Shown here one piece after another: positions 10,838-23,565 of a stretch of DNA of 64,000 nucleotides; position 1 is the stretch's first letter, and each line of letters opens with the position of its first letter. The stretch comes from Hepsetus odoe (Eukaryota > Chordata > Actinopteri > Characiformes > Hepsetidae). The position numbers were made by a program, and so were the translations under genes. The notes under the pieces are model-generated. The model was not told the DNA's origin, made no database searches, and worked only from the letters and a program-made list of their open reading frames with translations. The stretch covers positions 23,554,386 to 23,618,385 of the forward strand of contig CM029377.1 in assembly GCA_017165825.1 (NCBI GenBank). Reading direction: 5' to 3'.

Positions 10838-10838
<1 letters not shown>

Positions 10839-11050
10839 CAATGACATCACCAGTCAGAGGCCTCTGAGAGAAGGCCTTTGTGGGGCCTCCTGTTAGAGCC
10901 TGTTTGAGCTTCTCCTTAAAGCCTCTTAGAAATCCATTTTCTGCATGGACAGATATATTCACTGGATTACACACTAGAAAAATGCCACAATGAAGTGACT
11001 CAATTGACATATGAATCAACTGCACATTTGATACATTGTATATCATCATT

Positions 11051-11051
11051 T

Positions 11052-11124
<73 letters not shown>

Positions 11125-11152
11125 CACACACACACATATAAATATATATGTG
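11051..11152. repeat. Compound (TA)n(CA)n(TA)n microsatellite
   Basis: About 10 TA units, then about 30 CA units with one interruption, then imperfect AT. Confidence 0.95.
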
Positions 11153-11647
11153 TGTAAAAGTGCATGTGTGTAAAGTGTGGTGTAGGTGAGACTTTTGTAC
11201 AGCTCTTCTCTCATTTCCTCTTCTATAGTCTTCCAGGCTTCAGGAAGGACATTCCAAAGCCTTTCTTTGGTCGCCCTTTTGTGCAGGAGAGAAGTTTTCT
11301 GCCAAGATGATCACACACTGTTTCTCAATAATGTTAAGATCTTGTCATGTACAGGGATGGGACAGAAAATGAGAGCCACTTTGAAACTCTTTCAGGAAGC
11401 CAGGAACACTATTCCAACAGCAATGCATTCAAAACATAAAAGAAAGGTCTGGTTCTTTGGAAGCAAAATCTGAAGAAATGAAGGGTGGCTGTGGCTCAAG
11501 ACTTTGTGTGCATGTTACCTGAGCAAGGCAGCAGTGAGTACATCATTAATAATGATAATTTTATAATTGCATAAAATGAATGACCAATCAGAGGCTGTGT
11601 ATTAGAGTAAGTAGTGGTATGCAGAAGTCACTGTTTTGATCTTAAAA

Positions 11648-11705
11648 ACATATATATAAATATATATATATATAATATGTATATGTATGTGTATATATAT
11701 ATATA

Positions 11706-11786
<81 letters not shown>
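11648..11786. repeat. Long (TA)n array
   Basis: Roughly 140 bases of TA. A perfect core of about 80 bases follows imperfect AT/GT units. Likely unstable and difficult to assemble. Confidence 0.95.
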
Positions 11787-11789
<3 letters not shown>

Positions 11790-12289
11790 CAAATGGAATG
11801 ATGAGGCACTGCCATAATGATGTGACAGTGTGAAGAAGGCTTTTCTCCATTCATCTTTTCAAACTCTGATATTTTAGACCCTGCAGACATCCAGTTCAGT
11901 GAAAACGGAAGCCAACTGCAGTGCTTCCAAGGCAAAGGACATGAAGTTAAAGGGTCAAGGTCCATGACTATGATTTGTTTGTTGACCCAGTCATCCATGC
12001 AGAGATGAAGGCCCTGGTCCTTTTTCCCCCACAAACAATAGCCCTGCTGCCTGGGGTGAAAGAGGAGGTGGCATATTCATCACTTCACCTCACTTGGACA
12101 TTTTTGTATCGAGGTACACAATAAACAAGGCTGACTGCATCCATATCATTCATTTATCATATTCATCTTAAAGCATGACATCTCAAAAAGAGAAAAATGT
12201 TCCATCAGGAGCAAGAAAATTATGCATCTTCACAAAAACAGCCTCATCGTATACATTTCCCATCCTATCCTATACAAGGTTCATCTCTG

Positions 12290-12535
12290 ATAATTACCTA
12301 AGTTTCCAGTTCATCCAGTATCTTATCTGCTTATCTGGACTAGGGTCACATTTGATTCGGAAAGCTATCTGAGAACCCTGGACAAGTTGCCAGTCTGTTA
12401 CGGTGACACACAGACAGACACATCACACACATTCCCACCAGGGGGCAGTTTAGGTGATGATTTATGTGTCATCTTTGGATTGTGAGAGCACCTGGCAACC
12501 TGAATCCCACGCAGGGATGGGGAGAGCATGGCCCG
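12290..12535 (-). mobile_element. L2-like LINE 3'-end fragment
   Basis: The pattern of GGACAAGTTGCCAGTCTGTTAC, a tract of ACACA, and CATCTTTGGATTGTGAGAGCAC ending near CACGCAGGGATGGGGAGAGCATG is the reverse complement of the conserved 3' region of fish L2-like elements. Confidence 0.6.
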
Positions 12536-13069
12536 GGCCAAACCTTCTCGATGTGAAGATACGGCACTGCACGGCTCCTCCTTCGTAAGTTAGTTCAAGG
12601 TGATATTTCACCCTGATTGTTGGCTCATTATTCTCAAACATGCTGATTTGATAAGGAAGAAACTGAACTAGAGTTTGTTAAAAACAGAACATTGTGAGCT
12701 GAACCCAGGCAATTTACATATTCCTCTGCATGTACACACACGTTGGATTTGTGTCCTCATTTGGAAATGCACAGAGCACGCGGAGGCTGAATATCAACTA
12801 TTCACAACACCATCATCTGCATATCTGAACACATTCATTCCTGCACATTAATGATTCAGAAACAACATGTTTGATTTGAAAGCGTGCTGACACTACCCAG
12901 TCCAGTTTACTCCTGTTTACACATGCAATACAACCATAAATATGTTTTCAGTTGCACTGCTTGCTTCTGTGTTTCAGAAACCCAAGCAAGCCTAATGGAG
13001 GTTTGTGAAGTACTGCAGGCTTGATGATTAAGACATGCACTTACACTTCGATTTTTACATTCACAGCTC
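12536..13069. other. Intergenic, nothing recognised
   Basis: Unique-looking sequence with no exon, RNA gene or element that I can support. Confidence 0.3.
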
Positions 13070-13140
13070 TTTTGGCCTGCACCCGGGGAGCCGTGATGGG
13101 GATGGTACCTTGCTCAAGGGCTCAGAGTGGTCTAGACTGG
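13070..13140 (-). mobile_element. SINE fragment
   Basis: Only the body motif GTGATGGGGATGGTACCTTG plus CTCAAGGG remains. Confidence 0.55.
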
Positions 13141-13730
13141 TTAGGATACAGGACACAGATAATGAATGAAGATATAAAGCACAGGCCTAAAGGACTACAT
13201 CACCCATAAGGCTTCAGCAGAAGCAAAGCCAACAGACTAGAGCCAGCAGTCTCTCTAGTCTTTTTTTTTTTTTTTTTTTTGCTAATGCTGTGCTGCCAAA
13301 CCAATATGGGAATGAGAGAGAGAGAGAGAGAGACAGACAGGGAGACAGGAGATGAAGAGGAGAAGTAGTCTCTCTTTCTCCCTGGATTGGCTTGGCACTG
13401 GGGAACTAACCCAAATTCTGGTTTTGGAGCGAGGAAAAAGGAAAGAGAGCAGAGAGAGAATGAGAGCGAATGAGTTAGTGCTTATTCATCACATTCAGTT
13501 TCTTTCTTTGGCTGTGGCTGACTGAAAGGACTGGGAAACAGGGCTGAGTGTGAGAATGATGTTTCTCTGTCTCTGTCAGAGCATAAATGTTGTAACTGCA
13601 GGCAAAACCAGAGCAAAATGGGTCTGACATAAAGGAGCAAAAATACTTAGACTTTTTAAAAGTTTTTCAAGGGTTACGGCTAAGGTTAGGTAAGACTAAG
13701 CATAGAATATCCTTATTACATGTAAATACA

Positions 13731-13732
<2 letters not shown>

Positions 13733-13784
<52 letters not shown>

Positions 13785-13785
13785 G
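13733..13785. repeat. (CT)n(CA)n microsatellite
   Basis: About 20 CT units followed by about 6 CA units, immediately beside the terminal part of the Tc1-like element. Confidence 0.9.
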
Positions 13786-13786
13786 A

Positions 13787-14640
13787 TACAGTGCAATCTA
13801 AGGGCAATGCAAAAGTATGGGCAATTCATTTGTTTTTGCCCTGAAAACATTCAGATTTAAAATCAAAAGAAGAATATGAGATAGAAGGCTGTATTTTCTG
13901 CTTTTATTTGCAAGTATCGACATCTAAATATTATAAATAAAACATAGCACCATGTATATCTGACCACCAAATTTTTTTAAGAAGTACTAGAACAGAAAGT
14001 TTTGAAGTTTAAAGATACACAACACTTTGTTCAATAGTCCTTGCCTGCAATAACTGCTTCAAGCCTGCAACCCAGTGACAAAATTGTTGATTTTTTTTTT
14101 TTGGTTATGATTTGTGCTGGGGGTTTCTCTCTTCAGTTTTCTCATCAGGAGAGAAAAACTATCTTCAGTTAGGATTGGTTAAGATCCGGTGATTAACTTG
14201 GCCAGTCCAATACATTTTAGCCCTGGATCAAGTGCTTGTTAAGTTTGCATTGGTGTTTTGAATTCTTCTCTTGCTGCCTGATAAAGTTCTTCCAGTTAGT
14301 TTTGATGCATCTCTCTTTTAAGTTGTTTCTGTAGACTTCAGAATTCATTCTGCTGCTACCATTGTAAGGTACATCATTAATAAAGAGCACTAATCTAGAA
14401 GCAGACATAAAAGCCCAAACTGTGACACTTCCTCCACCATGTTTCACAGATAAGCTTGTGTATTTTGGATCATGAGCAAATCCTTTCTTTCGCCAAATCT
14501 TTGGCATTTCCAACACTTTGATAGAGATTAAACTTTGTCAGATAATTTGGTCAAACCTTTGTGGCTCAACTCCAAACATTTTTTGGTTCTGAGTGCATTT
14601 GAAAATATCTCTATATTTCTGCGTTTGTGTACTTAGACAG
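13787..14640 (-). pseudogene. Tc1-like DNA transposon remnant
   Basis: Tc1/mariner transposases cut and paste their own DNA using a DDE catalytic triad. The minus strand is open at 14516-14217 and carries family landmarks: a WRKKG motif, AHDPKYTSLSVKHGGGSVTVW, then SSRMNSEVYRNNL. Farther on, out of frame, come remnants of the WPSQSPDLNP block (about 14205-14165) and a C-terminal segment (about 14150-14030). Sequence at 13787 onward (ACAGTGC, then GCAAAAGTATGGGCA) resembles a Tc1-type terminus. The N-terminal half is missing and there are frameshifts and stops, so the copy is dead. Confidence 0.8.
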
Positions 14641-14740
14641 GGTGCCTAGAGAGGAGTTGTGCTTTTGTATGAGGAAGTCAGGTGTTACAGAGAAGTATGT
14701 GAGAGTAGTTCAGGATATGTATGAGGGCAGTGTGACAGTG
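14625..14740 (+). mobile_element. LINE reverse transcriptase fragment
   Basis: Bases around GACAGGGTGCCTAGAGAGG encode the same DRVPREE motif as the LINE at 57895-58300, followed by a KYVRVVQDMYEGSV-like stretch. About 115 bases are left between the Tc1 remnant and a SINE. Confidence 0.7.
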
Positions 14741-14965
14741 GTGAAAGTGACTATTCTTGTCATTGTGAAACACAGAACAACACACAGTGAGCCACAATGA
14801 AATAACACCTCTTATTTTACCCATACACTCACACACATGCAGCAGGGGGTAGTTATTAAAAGTGTCTGGGGCAGTGATGGGGATGGTACCTTGCTCAAGG
14901 GTACCTCAGGGCAATCTACTGTTCTGGGATTTATCCCATGACCTTCTGATTATGGGGCCAAGTGA
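14741..14965 (-). mobile_element. tRNA-derived SINE
   Basis: Nearly complete reverse copy: GTGAAAGTGAC-type 3' end, CATTGTGAAACAC, body GATGGGGATGGTACCTTGC, and a decayed head. Confidence 0.75.
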
Positions 14966-16094
14966 GGAAAAAACAGGAGGCGGAGCTGGAGTAAATGTAA
15001 GCTTTATGACTTTGTAGGCTGTTCTGTCCATTCAGCATGCAGATATTTTCAAATTTTCTAGTAAAAAAAAGGTATATACAAAGTATATATATATATATAT
15101 GAAATGATAGATTTGCTAGTTTTCAAACAGTCATATCTAGCCAGATAATCACAGTATGAGTATTGTGTTCATACTGTATTATCCAAGTCAGGCACATATA
15201 AAAAACACAGAGGAGATATGTGTGACCTGCAGGTATGAAAACAAATGTATGTGCATGGGTTGGTGTGAACAAGCTAATTTTACAGCATTCAACACCATTG
15301 GCAGAAGTGTGGGCCTGTGGAAGAGATGTTGTGTCAGTGTTTGCATACCCATGTCAGGCTGGCAACAGTTACACTGTGTGTGTGTGTGTGTGCGCGTGTG
15401 TATGTATGTGTGTGTGAGTGTGTCCTGTTACAATGTTTGCGAAGCTCAGTAGGTTTTGGCATCACAGCCTGGGACTCACAAAGACTTGAAAGCAAAAACA
15501 GTTTTCACACCTTTCTCATTATACACTTGGCAAACACACTGGCAATCTGATGTCAACAGGCCTGCTTCATGCCGTTCAGGATGTCCCGACTGAAGGCCTG
15601 TGGCCAGTCTAAGACACATCATGATTCATCCTTGGACAACACTCCCATCCAAGCGTAATGCACATACCTGTTCATCTTCAAATAACACCAAAAAGGTGAG
15701 CCTGAAGATCCAATTGAAGTGTCGAAGGGGTAATGACCTCTGCTTTTCAGCTGTACATAGAAAACAGATATCTTTAATTGAGAAAAACAGATTTTTAAGG
15801 GTGCATGTCCAATCTTGCATGTGTTTTATTAAATGAAAAATAAAGGAAAAGCTTCAGAAACGAGCCCTTTGTTGAAACGAAGTTGCAGAAAGCAGCCTAA
15901 CATGATTATGATGTGGTAAACGCAGACCGAGCAGAGGTCATTTACATATATCGGCCTTACAGACACAGTAATTCAATAAGCTTATTAACTGTAAGGAATA
16001 AAAAGAGGTCGGCCATGTAAAAATAGCTCATGACAGCTTATGGTCAAAAAGAAACCTCAGAAATATTAGAAGAGATCTTGGGGGGATATATATG

Positions 16095-16140
<46 letters not shown>

Positions 16141-17694
16141 CACGTATAAAATCCAAAATCCATAATAAGATGTGGGATATAAACCCTTAAAGGAGGAAAG
16201 GTTTTTAGAATTGGAAAAAAGGATTGGAACTACTGGCCACCTCAAAAAAAAAAAAAAAAAACGCTGCTGAAACACTTACTGTACTTTTAGCATGAAGTCT
16301 GTGTGTTTATAGGCCTTGCAGCACGGTGGGAATGATTATGTATGAGTCTAGCAGCGACGTCGACCACCAAGACCAAAGGCAGCACAGGCTTAATGAAAAA
16401 CAGGCCAGGCCGTGTGGAGGTGTGTGCTTGTTTCTCACACACTCACTCAGCCAGAGCAAGTGAGGGGGAGAGAGAGAGAGGGAGAGGGAGAGAGAGAGAG
16501 AGAGAGGATAGACCATATATTTGTCGATTCTTGCCTTCGCATTCTTGGCATAGCACCTCAGCCCTCTTTTCTTTTAGTGTACTTTTTTTTCCCCACATTG
16601 AGCTTTTGAGCCAAGGGTCCAGTGCCAATTCCCTCAGATTTGGTTTGGCTGGAGTGCAGAGTGGGTTGAGTCCCTCTCTTCCCCTCTTTCGCTCTGATTT
16701 CCTGCTTTCCCCCCCTCTCTCTCTCTTTCTCTCTGCTGAGACCGGTCACACAGGTTTCATATGATGCCAGTATCGGCCTCTATTAACACATTGTGCCCTT
16801 CTTTTCTGAGCTTTCTGTGCACTTCAGGTGTATTTCATTTCGAAATTGCTCCCAGAAATACCAGTTCATGAGCGAGGATGAGAGCTTTGTTCACCATTGT
16901 TAGAACTGGGTTCACACCGCACCAGTTTTACCCTGCTTTTAGCCTTCACTCTCTTTCACATCCATCCTGAACTCCATTCTTCACATGCAGAGGTAATCGG
17001 AGTCCATAGGTGGGTGGCGAGAGGGGCATAATCGAGTTTCAGAGCAGCCGGGATGTATCAAACATGTCTGTTTTCTCCATCTCTGGATGTAATGCAGAAT
17101 AGAATACTTTATAAACCATGGCTTGAGCTCGGCCTAAAGACCAGGCCATTAATGAACTAAAGCACATGTGGGATTAAGCTTGCTTCTGCTACCATCCCAC
17201 AGGATTCTAGTAGCAGAATGGTGCAGAATTGAACTTCAGCCTAAAAAGTGCAAACATTTCCAACAAGGAGCGTTTCGGGAGCTCTGCCGTGTCCTCCCGA
17301 ATAAACCGCGCACTATAAGAATCAAAAACTCGATTTGACAGCTCACACTGAGGAGAGAAGCCATTAGGCTGATATCAGTTTAACAATTCAAGTCTTTATG
17401 CTCTAATAACACACAGACAGAGCCAACGCTATGCAAGAAACTCGATAGTTTAATACATAAATGGAATAAAAACACTTTATCTGGCAGTGCTGTGAAACAA
17501 ATCTTGTCTTATTGTGCAACTTCCGAGAGTACTTAACATGGAGAAAAGCAATACTGGCTCCATGAAGGGGAACAGACACTAGCGACCCTTGACTGTTGCA
17601 GTTTTACAGAGACTCCTTCAGTAAAGAGTCCTAAAGTAGAGCTGCCGCCACTGTTAGGCTATGACTCCAGCGGGATGAATCTACAACCTCTAAA
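14966..17694. other. Intergenic, microsatellite-rich
   Basis: Holds GT/GC runs (15377-15420), a TA array (16100-16132), poly-A (16243-16261) and GA/CT-rich blocks (16465-16507 and 16705-16740). No gene found. Confidence 0.4.
16100..16132. repeat. (TA)n microsatellite
   Basis: About 16 TA units flanked by TATG and CACA. Confidence 0.9.
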
Positions 17695-17897
17695 GGGCCA
17701 AGAGTTAGAGTCTGTTAGCCCCACACACTGTCCAGCAGGGGCCAGTCATACATCCGGTGCCCATGGAGCAGTGATGGGGGCAGTACCTTGCTCAAGGGAA
17801 CCTCAAAGCAACCTACTGGTCCGGGATTTGAACCATGCGACTTTCCGAAGCTTTTCTGAGGTTAGTGCCTAAACACTAGGCCACTGCTGCCCCAGTG
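17695..17897 (-). mobile_element. tRNA-derived SINE
   Basis: Reverse copy with body GTACCTTGCTCAAGGGAACC, box B region GGGATTTGAACCATG and box A region CACTAGGCCACTGCTGCCCC. Confidence 0.8.
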
Positions 17898-18837
17898 AAG
17901 CAACAATCTGAATATTTGGCACCTTTTTACTGGAGTGCTCAAACAAAAATACAGTTTCCCATGCACCACGGTGCATGTTTTAGACACACACACTGCACAT
18001 TGTTCAGATCTTCTAGGCTGGCCCATTACACACCCTCATGAAACAGCAAGAGCGGCCTGGGGCATGCCTGTGAGAGACGAAAACTTGAGGTGACGTTAGT
18101 GCAAGTGTGAACATCTGGTAAGAGCTTCAGTCCAGCTCCAGCAGCTCTGCCCAATCAGAGAGCCTGTTTGGTTTTGTCTCCCAGATCAAAAAACCTGATT
18201 GGACATCCTTTCAAGTTGGTCTGAGAAGCAAACCCCTTTATTTCCAAACAAAACGTAACACTGAAAAAACGGAAAAATATTTATTGACAGGATCTTTAGC
18301 ACCTCTCCTACTTCCTGAACACATTTTTAGGGGATTCCTAATATCTGTCATGATTCCACATTTCATACACTTTAAAATCAGCTGTATATTTCAAGATTTG
18401 AGTCTTTTTTTGACCTGCTTATGCCACAGTGCAACTAAATCTCATGGAAACAGAATATTTATTCATATTTATTAGGAAAGCTGGATAATTTCAGCATAGT
18501 CCACTCCTCTTCAGAATATGATATTAATAGCTTGGAAAAATAACATTTCCAGTATTGCTGCAGTATAATCTGTGCTTGGACCCCATGATAATGGACTGAA
18601 ATGGATATTACAAACTCTACGGAGGGTTCCCACCTTTAGAGCATGGACTCCTGTCAAACCCATTCTTCAGAAATAAAGAAATAAACAGTTCTAAACAGAA
18701 CTTTCTTCCATAAATTGTGGATTTTTCTCCACATTCTGTTTGTGTTGGATCTTTGATTTTATTTTATGGGTGAAATTTCTGTTTGGAGCACATCAGCATT
18801 TTAAACCACCACCATCTTCTCAGCTTGCACTTTAATT

Positions 18838-18841
<4 letters not shown>

Positions 18842-18877
<36 letters not shown>
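18842..18877. repeat. (CT)n microsatellite
   Basis: About 18 CT units immediately upstream of a TCCTACAG acceptor-like site. Confidence 0.9.
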
Positions 18878-18883
<6 letters not shown>

Positions 18884-18905
18884 GTTTCTCTCTGCTTTCC
18901 TACAG

Positions 18906-18955
18906 CTGGTGTGTATGGTGCCCCTCCCCCCAACGGCTCCAACAAACCAATAAGG
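18906..18955 (+). other. Possible orphan exon
   Basis: A CT-rich tract and TCCTACAG are followed by 50 bases and a GTACAT donor-like site. With one or two preceding bases the block reads GVYGAPPPNGSNKPIR without a stop. I do not recognise the peptide and found no partner exons in phase, so this may be chance. Confidence 0.2.
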
Positions 18956-20324
18956 GTACATGTCAGCAAAGTCCCCCCCCCCTTCTTCCCTTACACACAT
19001 AGACACACTACCCACCCCCATCCTCTCTCTCTTTCTCCCATCCCCCTTTCTCTCTCGCCCCATCTCCCACCCACTCACCCCAATACTTCTCTCCACTCAG
19101 TTGGCTGAAGGCCCCTCTGTATCTGACCTTATCTCCCACACGCCGGCCACAGGAACCCATCCGCTTCGCTCTCGCCCACAATGGCGAGTGGCCACTGCCT
19201 TTACATTTTCTCGAGGCCAGATGAGTGAACATTCAGTTGTATGGCCTTTGGTGTGTTTAGGAGGGTGTGTGTGTGTTTGCCCTGAGAACAGAAAAGAAGG
19301 CCCGACAGCGTGTGCAACCTCACAAAATGAGCGTGAGAGCACATTGGATGGGCCGGAATTCCTATCCTGTAGGGTTTATTTTTTTAGTGGATGATAAGAA
19401 GGTTTGTGGGGATGATCCAGAAAACTGGAAAAGTCCGTTTACACTCATAAAGAAAGGATCCTGACCCAACTTTTTTGTGTAACATACAGCAGTTTGGATG
19501 GATGGCCTGTCTAGGAGATTTTGGGGGGTGTTTTCCTGCTGCTATCAGCCATCGTCTGTAATAAAGATGTAAAAATAAAAAGCTGAATGACTGTTCAGAG
19601 GCTGGGAGCCCACAAGCAGACAGCTGTGGAGAGGTGGAAGCACACAGATGAGGGTAAATGAAGGGAGCAGCCTGTAACATTTGTAAATTATTCACACGGA
19701 TCCCTTCAGCTCAGTACTGCCTATGCAGCTTCGGCCAGACATGAGCAATCGAGCGTCGGCTTGTCTGCGCCACACATTTGTGGACGATTGAACAAAACAC
19801 ACTGAGGGTTTTAGCTCGAGATCGGACTTAAATTAAACAGGGAGAAGGGACGTGGGCTGTTAGAACATGAACACATGACAGGAAAGTGGTTAAAAAGCTA
19901 TTATTTATGCTGAATGTGATCTAGCATTCACACAATCACTTGATTAATCGATTGTTCGTCGACGCGCCGAACGTTCGCCGGTTTATTTTCAGAAAAGGAT
20001 CAAAAATCATCGTCGATGCTCAGTAACCGCAGTGTCAAACGTTAAGGGATGTGTTTTTATGTTGTTTCCCACATTTTGAGACATCAGCTGTTCGCTCGTT
20101 GCCTTTTAATGAAGTTTTTCTTTCTTTCTGAAAAAACAGTGTTCAGTTTCTAAAAAATTTTAATGGTCTTGTGGAAACATTTTTTTTTTGAAGAAATGTC
20201 CAATATCTTAGGAAAAGCAGTGCGAGCGGAACTTTCAGGAAAAAAGTCATTGTTGCAGAAGACAATTAAGTAATTAAAAACATAAATTATTGGCCTTTAA
20301 GGGCTTTTAAACATCATGTTACCT

Positions 20325-20570
20325 TAGTGGTGGTCTACAGACTAGGCCTTAGAATCGGAAGGTCGTGGGTTCAAGAACCAGACCAGTAGTTTGTCTGGAG
20401 ATACTCTTGAGCTAGGTACCATCCCAAGCACTGCTCCCTGGGTGCTGCATATGACTGCTGCCTGCTGCATGGTGTGTGTGGGTTAAGAACAGATGCATCT
20501 GATTGTGTTTCACTATGTTTTGTGTTTCATGATGACAAATCATGATAAAAGTCACTTTCACTTTCCGAAG
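20325..20570 (+). mobile_element. tRNA-derived SINE
   Basis: Full-length plus copy: head around GGTGGTCTACAGACTAGGCC, GGTTCAAGAACC, body GAGCTAGGTACCATCCCAA and 3' end AAAGTCACTTTCACTTTCC. Confidence 0.75.
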
Positions 20571-20830
20571 GGCAGCAATGAGTGTTTATTTATTTGTTGT
20601 CTGTTTTTCGGTGTTTATAGCACGTTAAGAGGGCAGTACTGAGTAATGCTTGTTTATTTGATGTTAAAAATTTTAGAAGGCAGCAGTGAGTGTTAATTAA
20701 TCTCGAACATCTTTAGGAGGTGCAGTAAATTGTATTTGTTTGATGTTTGTTTAAAGGGGTGAGTTATATCAGTATATTTGAAGTTAATTAAAGCTTTACA
20801 GGGCAGCGATAAGTAATGTTTGTTTATTTG
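20571..20830 (+). repeat. Degenerate tandem repeat, about 55-65-bp units
   Basis: Four to five diverged units start with GGGCAGCAATGAGTG-like sequence and include TGTTTATTTGATGTT-like sequence. The array sits exactly between two SINE copies. Confidence 0.55.
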
Positions 20831-20915
20831 AATCCAAGACCAGTAGGTTGCCCTGAGGTATCCTTGAGCAAGGTACCATCCCAATCACTGCTCCCTGGGC
20901 ACTGATGTTTTCTTC
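20831..20915 (+). mobile_element. SINE fragment
   Basis: Body only: GACCAGTAGGTTGCCCTGAG, then CCATCCCAATCACTGCTCCC. Confidence 0.65.
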
Positions 20916-21699
20916 TACATTTTTCCACAAGCTACTACCTACACACACCTCAGCTGCCCCACACATAAATTAAGGATAAATTAGATAGATGTTTGTTCAC
21001 TTGCAGAAAGAGGAAAGGCAAAAGTTTCCAAAACACTGGACTCTACTGTCCAAGATCTTGAAAATCACCAAAAAATGTAAAATAAACATATTTGTGAGAG
21101 AATAAAATCTGGCTTGTTCTCACCTGATGCTGAGTTTCAGTTCATCCTTCAAGACTGAGCCCCACGAGGAATCCTGCCCTGAGAAACAGAACCTGAGAAG
21201 AAAATCTGCTCTAGAGACACCCAAGCTGGAAATGTTGAGGTCGTGGTCTGAGGCTCTGGATGGTGAGAAGCATAAACTGCTGCCAGATTCTTAAACTGAA
21301 CTTTGGAGGTGTTTAGAAGAAGGATAAAGAACCCAGCAGAAAAAAAAGCTCACAGGAAAAGACGAAGACATGGAATAGTGAAGAGGAAGGTTTTGAGCAG
21401 CTGATTTTTCTTTGATGTTTGAATTTTTTATTAAAAGTTAAAGATGAAGAATAATAAAATGACAACTAAATCCCTCTTCTTTTTCTCATTAATATTTGTA
21501 TTATCATTTATTTTTGCCATGGTCAGCTATCATCATTCATCATCATCGTCGTTATAATTATTATCGTTGTTGTTACCTGCTGCACTAACAGGCTGTGTTT
21601 GTCTTTAAGATCTGAGTGAAATGCTCTGTGTGCGATTAGTCTGGTCTGGCTCACTGTGCTGTGAAGTCCTCTGATGGTTTTGGTCACATTTTCTGGAGC
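20916..21699. other. Intergenic upstream of rnf38
   Basis: No exon or mobile element recognised. It carries a small CATCAT/CGTCGT-type cluster near 21530-21560. Confidence 0.3.
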
Positions 21700-22650
21700 T
21701 GCGGGGCGTTAAAGAGCTGAAGAACCTCCACGTTTAACCCCTTTAAACCAGTCCAAACACCTTCACTGGATCTCCGGGGCAGAATAGGGGTAAAAACTCC
21801 ACACTGAACGCGCCTGGACCCGTTTAAAGGCGGTTTTTTTTTGGAGCCGGAGAGGATCAGGAGCGGCTCTGCCCCTCAAACCGGCGGTGAGAGCGGCGGT
21901 TCGGGCTCGCCTTTCCCTGGCTTTCAGTACCTTTCACGCGTTCCTTAAACCGAGCTTCAGTTCTGGTGTGGTTGTTTAGATGTGTTAACTGTGTTAGGGG
22001 CTGTGTGTGTTGTTTGCTGTATTTCGTTGTTTTAAAACCCTGGTTCGGTTCTTGAGGCTGTTTTGGTGTTAAAATGTGTTTTTAGGAGCTGTTGGTTTTA
22101 TTAGGGGTATTCTCTAGTGTTTTAAATGGGTTAAATGTTTTGAGGAGCTCTTTCCGTTCTGTTGGTGTGGTTTTTGGTGTTTTTAAAGAGTTAAATGCGT
22201 TTTAAAGCTGCGTTTTTAGTCATTTGGGGTCGTTTGTGGTGTTTTAGTGTGTTTTTAAAGGGCTGTTTTTGTTTACATTAGGGGCATTTTGGTGTTAGGA
22301 GCTGCGTGTGTGATTTTAGGGGTGTTTGATGTGTGTTTTAAGAGCTGTGTCTAATTTTGGTGTTTTTAAGGAGCCGTGTGATATAATTTAAAACAATTTT
22401 TTTAAGGGGTGTTTTTAGAGCTCAGAATGGAGAGGGGGATGAATAAACGACAGGAGGAGGTGTACGGGGCTCTGAAGAGAAGAGAGAGAGTATGTGTTTA
22501 AAGTGTGTGTGTGTGTGCTCGCGCTAGCAGGCTAACGCTGCCGGGTTGAGTTTGTGGGTTGGCGAACGTGAAGCTCTTTTACCTTCAAACTCGCTCTTTT
22601 TCGCCTTGAACGCGCGTCCAGTTGGAGTAAAGTGCACTTTCTTCAAATCG
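21700..22650 (+). promoter_or_regulatory. Likely rnf38 promoter and non-coding first exon
   Basis: GC-rich sequence with CpGs, in contrast to the AT-rich surroundings, spans about 21750-21960, with a second CpG-bearing patch around 22500-22640. A good donor (GCG followed by GTGAGA at 21887) would end a non-coding exon at 21886. The matching acceptor would be at 23565. No TATA box is evident, as is usual for a housekeeping ligase gene. Transcription start is inferred, not seen. Confidence 0.5.
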
Positions 22651-23565
22651 CCGACTTTGAGAATCTGCTCGGTTTAATTTTTTTTTGGGGACGACGACGA
22701 CGAACAGAAATAGGCACCGTTCAGGGTTTTTTTGTGTGTGTTTGGCTAATGTGAGAGCTAGCGTTAGCTTTAGCTTTAGCGTTTGTGAGGAAGTGACCGA
22801 GCTGGTCGTTAAAACAAAAAATATCCCACATTTATTTAATTCGCCTTTTTATTCACGTTTTATTCACACCTCAGCCTCTTTATTTACGCGTTTAGGGTCG
22901 TGTTTTTGCATTTTGTCCTTTTATTTACACTTTTCTCAGGTTTTATTTACATTTTGACCAAACGTGTTTACATTTTACTCATACCCAATGATTTTATTTA
23001 TACTTTTACATATTTTATTTTGTATTGCAACGTTTTTATTGACATTTTCCTTACTCTAACATCTTTATTCACGTTTTTACCTCATCTCAATTTGTTCATA
23101 TTTTAATCCCTTTATTTACATGATTGCATGTTATTTACACTATAACTCCTGCTCTTCATCACAGTTTATTCACATTCAGACTCTCCTGGAGTAAATTTGG
23201 GATTTTAGGCGGTTTTTAGCGACGTATATATGATATAGGTTTAATGAGACAGTCCTCTGGAAATAGATGGGCATAAAAAGACAGGCATATCTGTAAATAG
23301 CTTAACACACAGGTCTATTTTACACTTGTTTAATAATAATAATAAGAGGGATTATTATAATCATGTGAATTTGTAATTTCTGCTTTATTTCTGTTGGCAA
23401 TATTTTACTGTTCTTATACAAATTTTTTTTTTAAGGATTTTTTTAAGTTAATAGCCACCTGACTGTGTTGCTGTTATTTAGCCTTTTATTATAGGCTTGT
23501 ATTTTTCAGATCTGAATGAACCCTTAATGAATCAACTGATGTTTTTTTTTTCCCCCTCCCTGCAG

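Larger units (their letters stand above)
10164..12289. other. Intergenic, microsatellite-rich
   Basis: No exon recognised. GA/CT-rich segments (10500-10740) and long CA and TA arrays dominate. Confidence 0.4.
17898..20324. other. Intergenic upstream of rnf38
   Basis: A CT array lies at 18842-18877. A short exon-like block follows at 18906-18955 (listed separately), but no gene can be assembled. Confidence 0.4.

Noticed and set aside
20571..20830. CRISPR-like array
   Set aside because: Units are degenerate with no conserved repeats of fixed length and no unique spacers, and the DNA is vertebrate.
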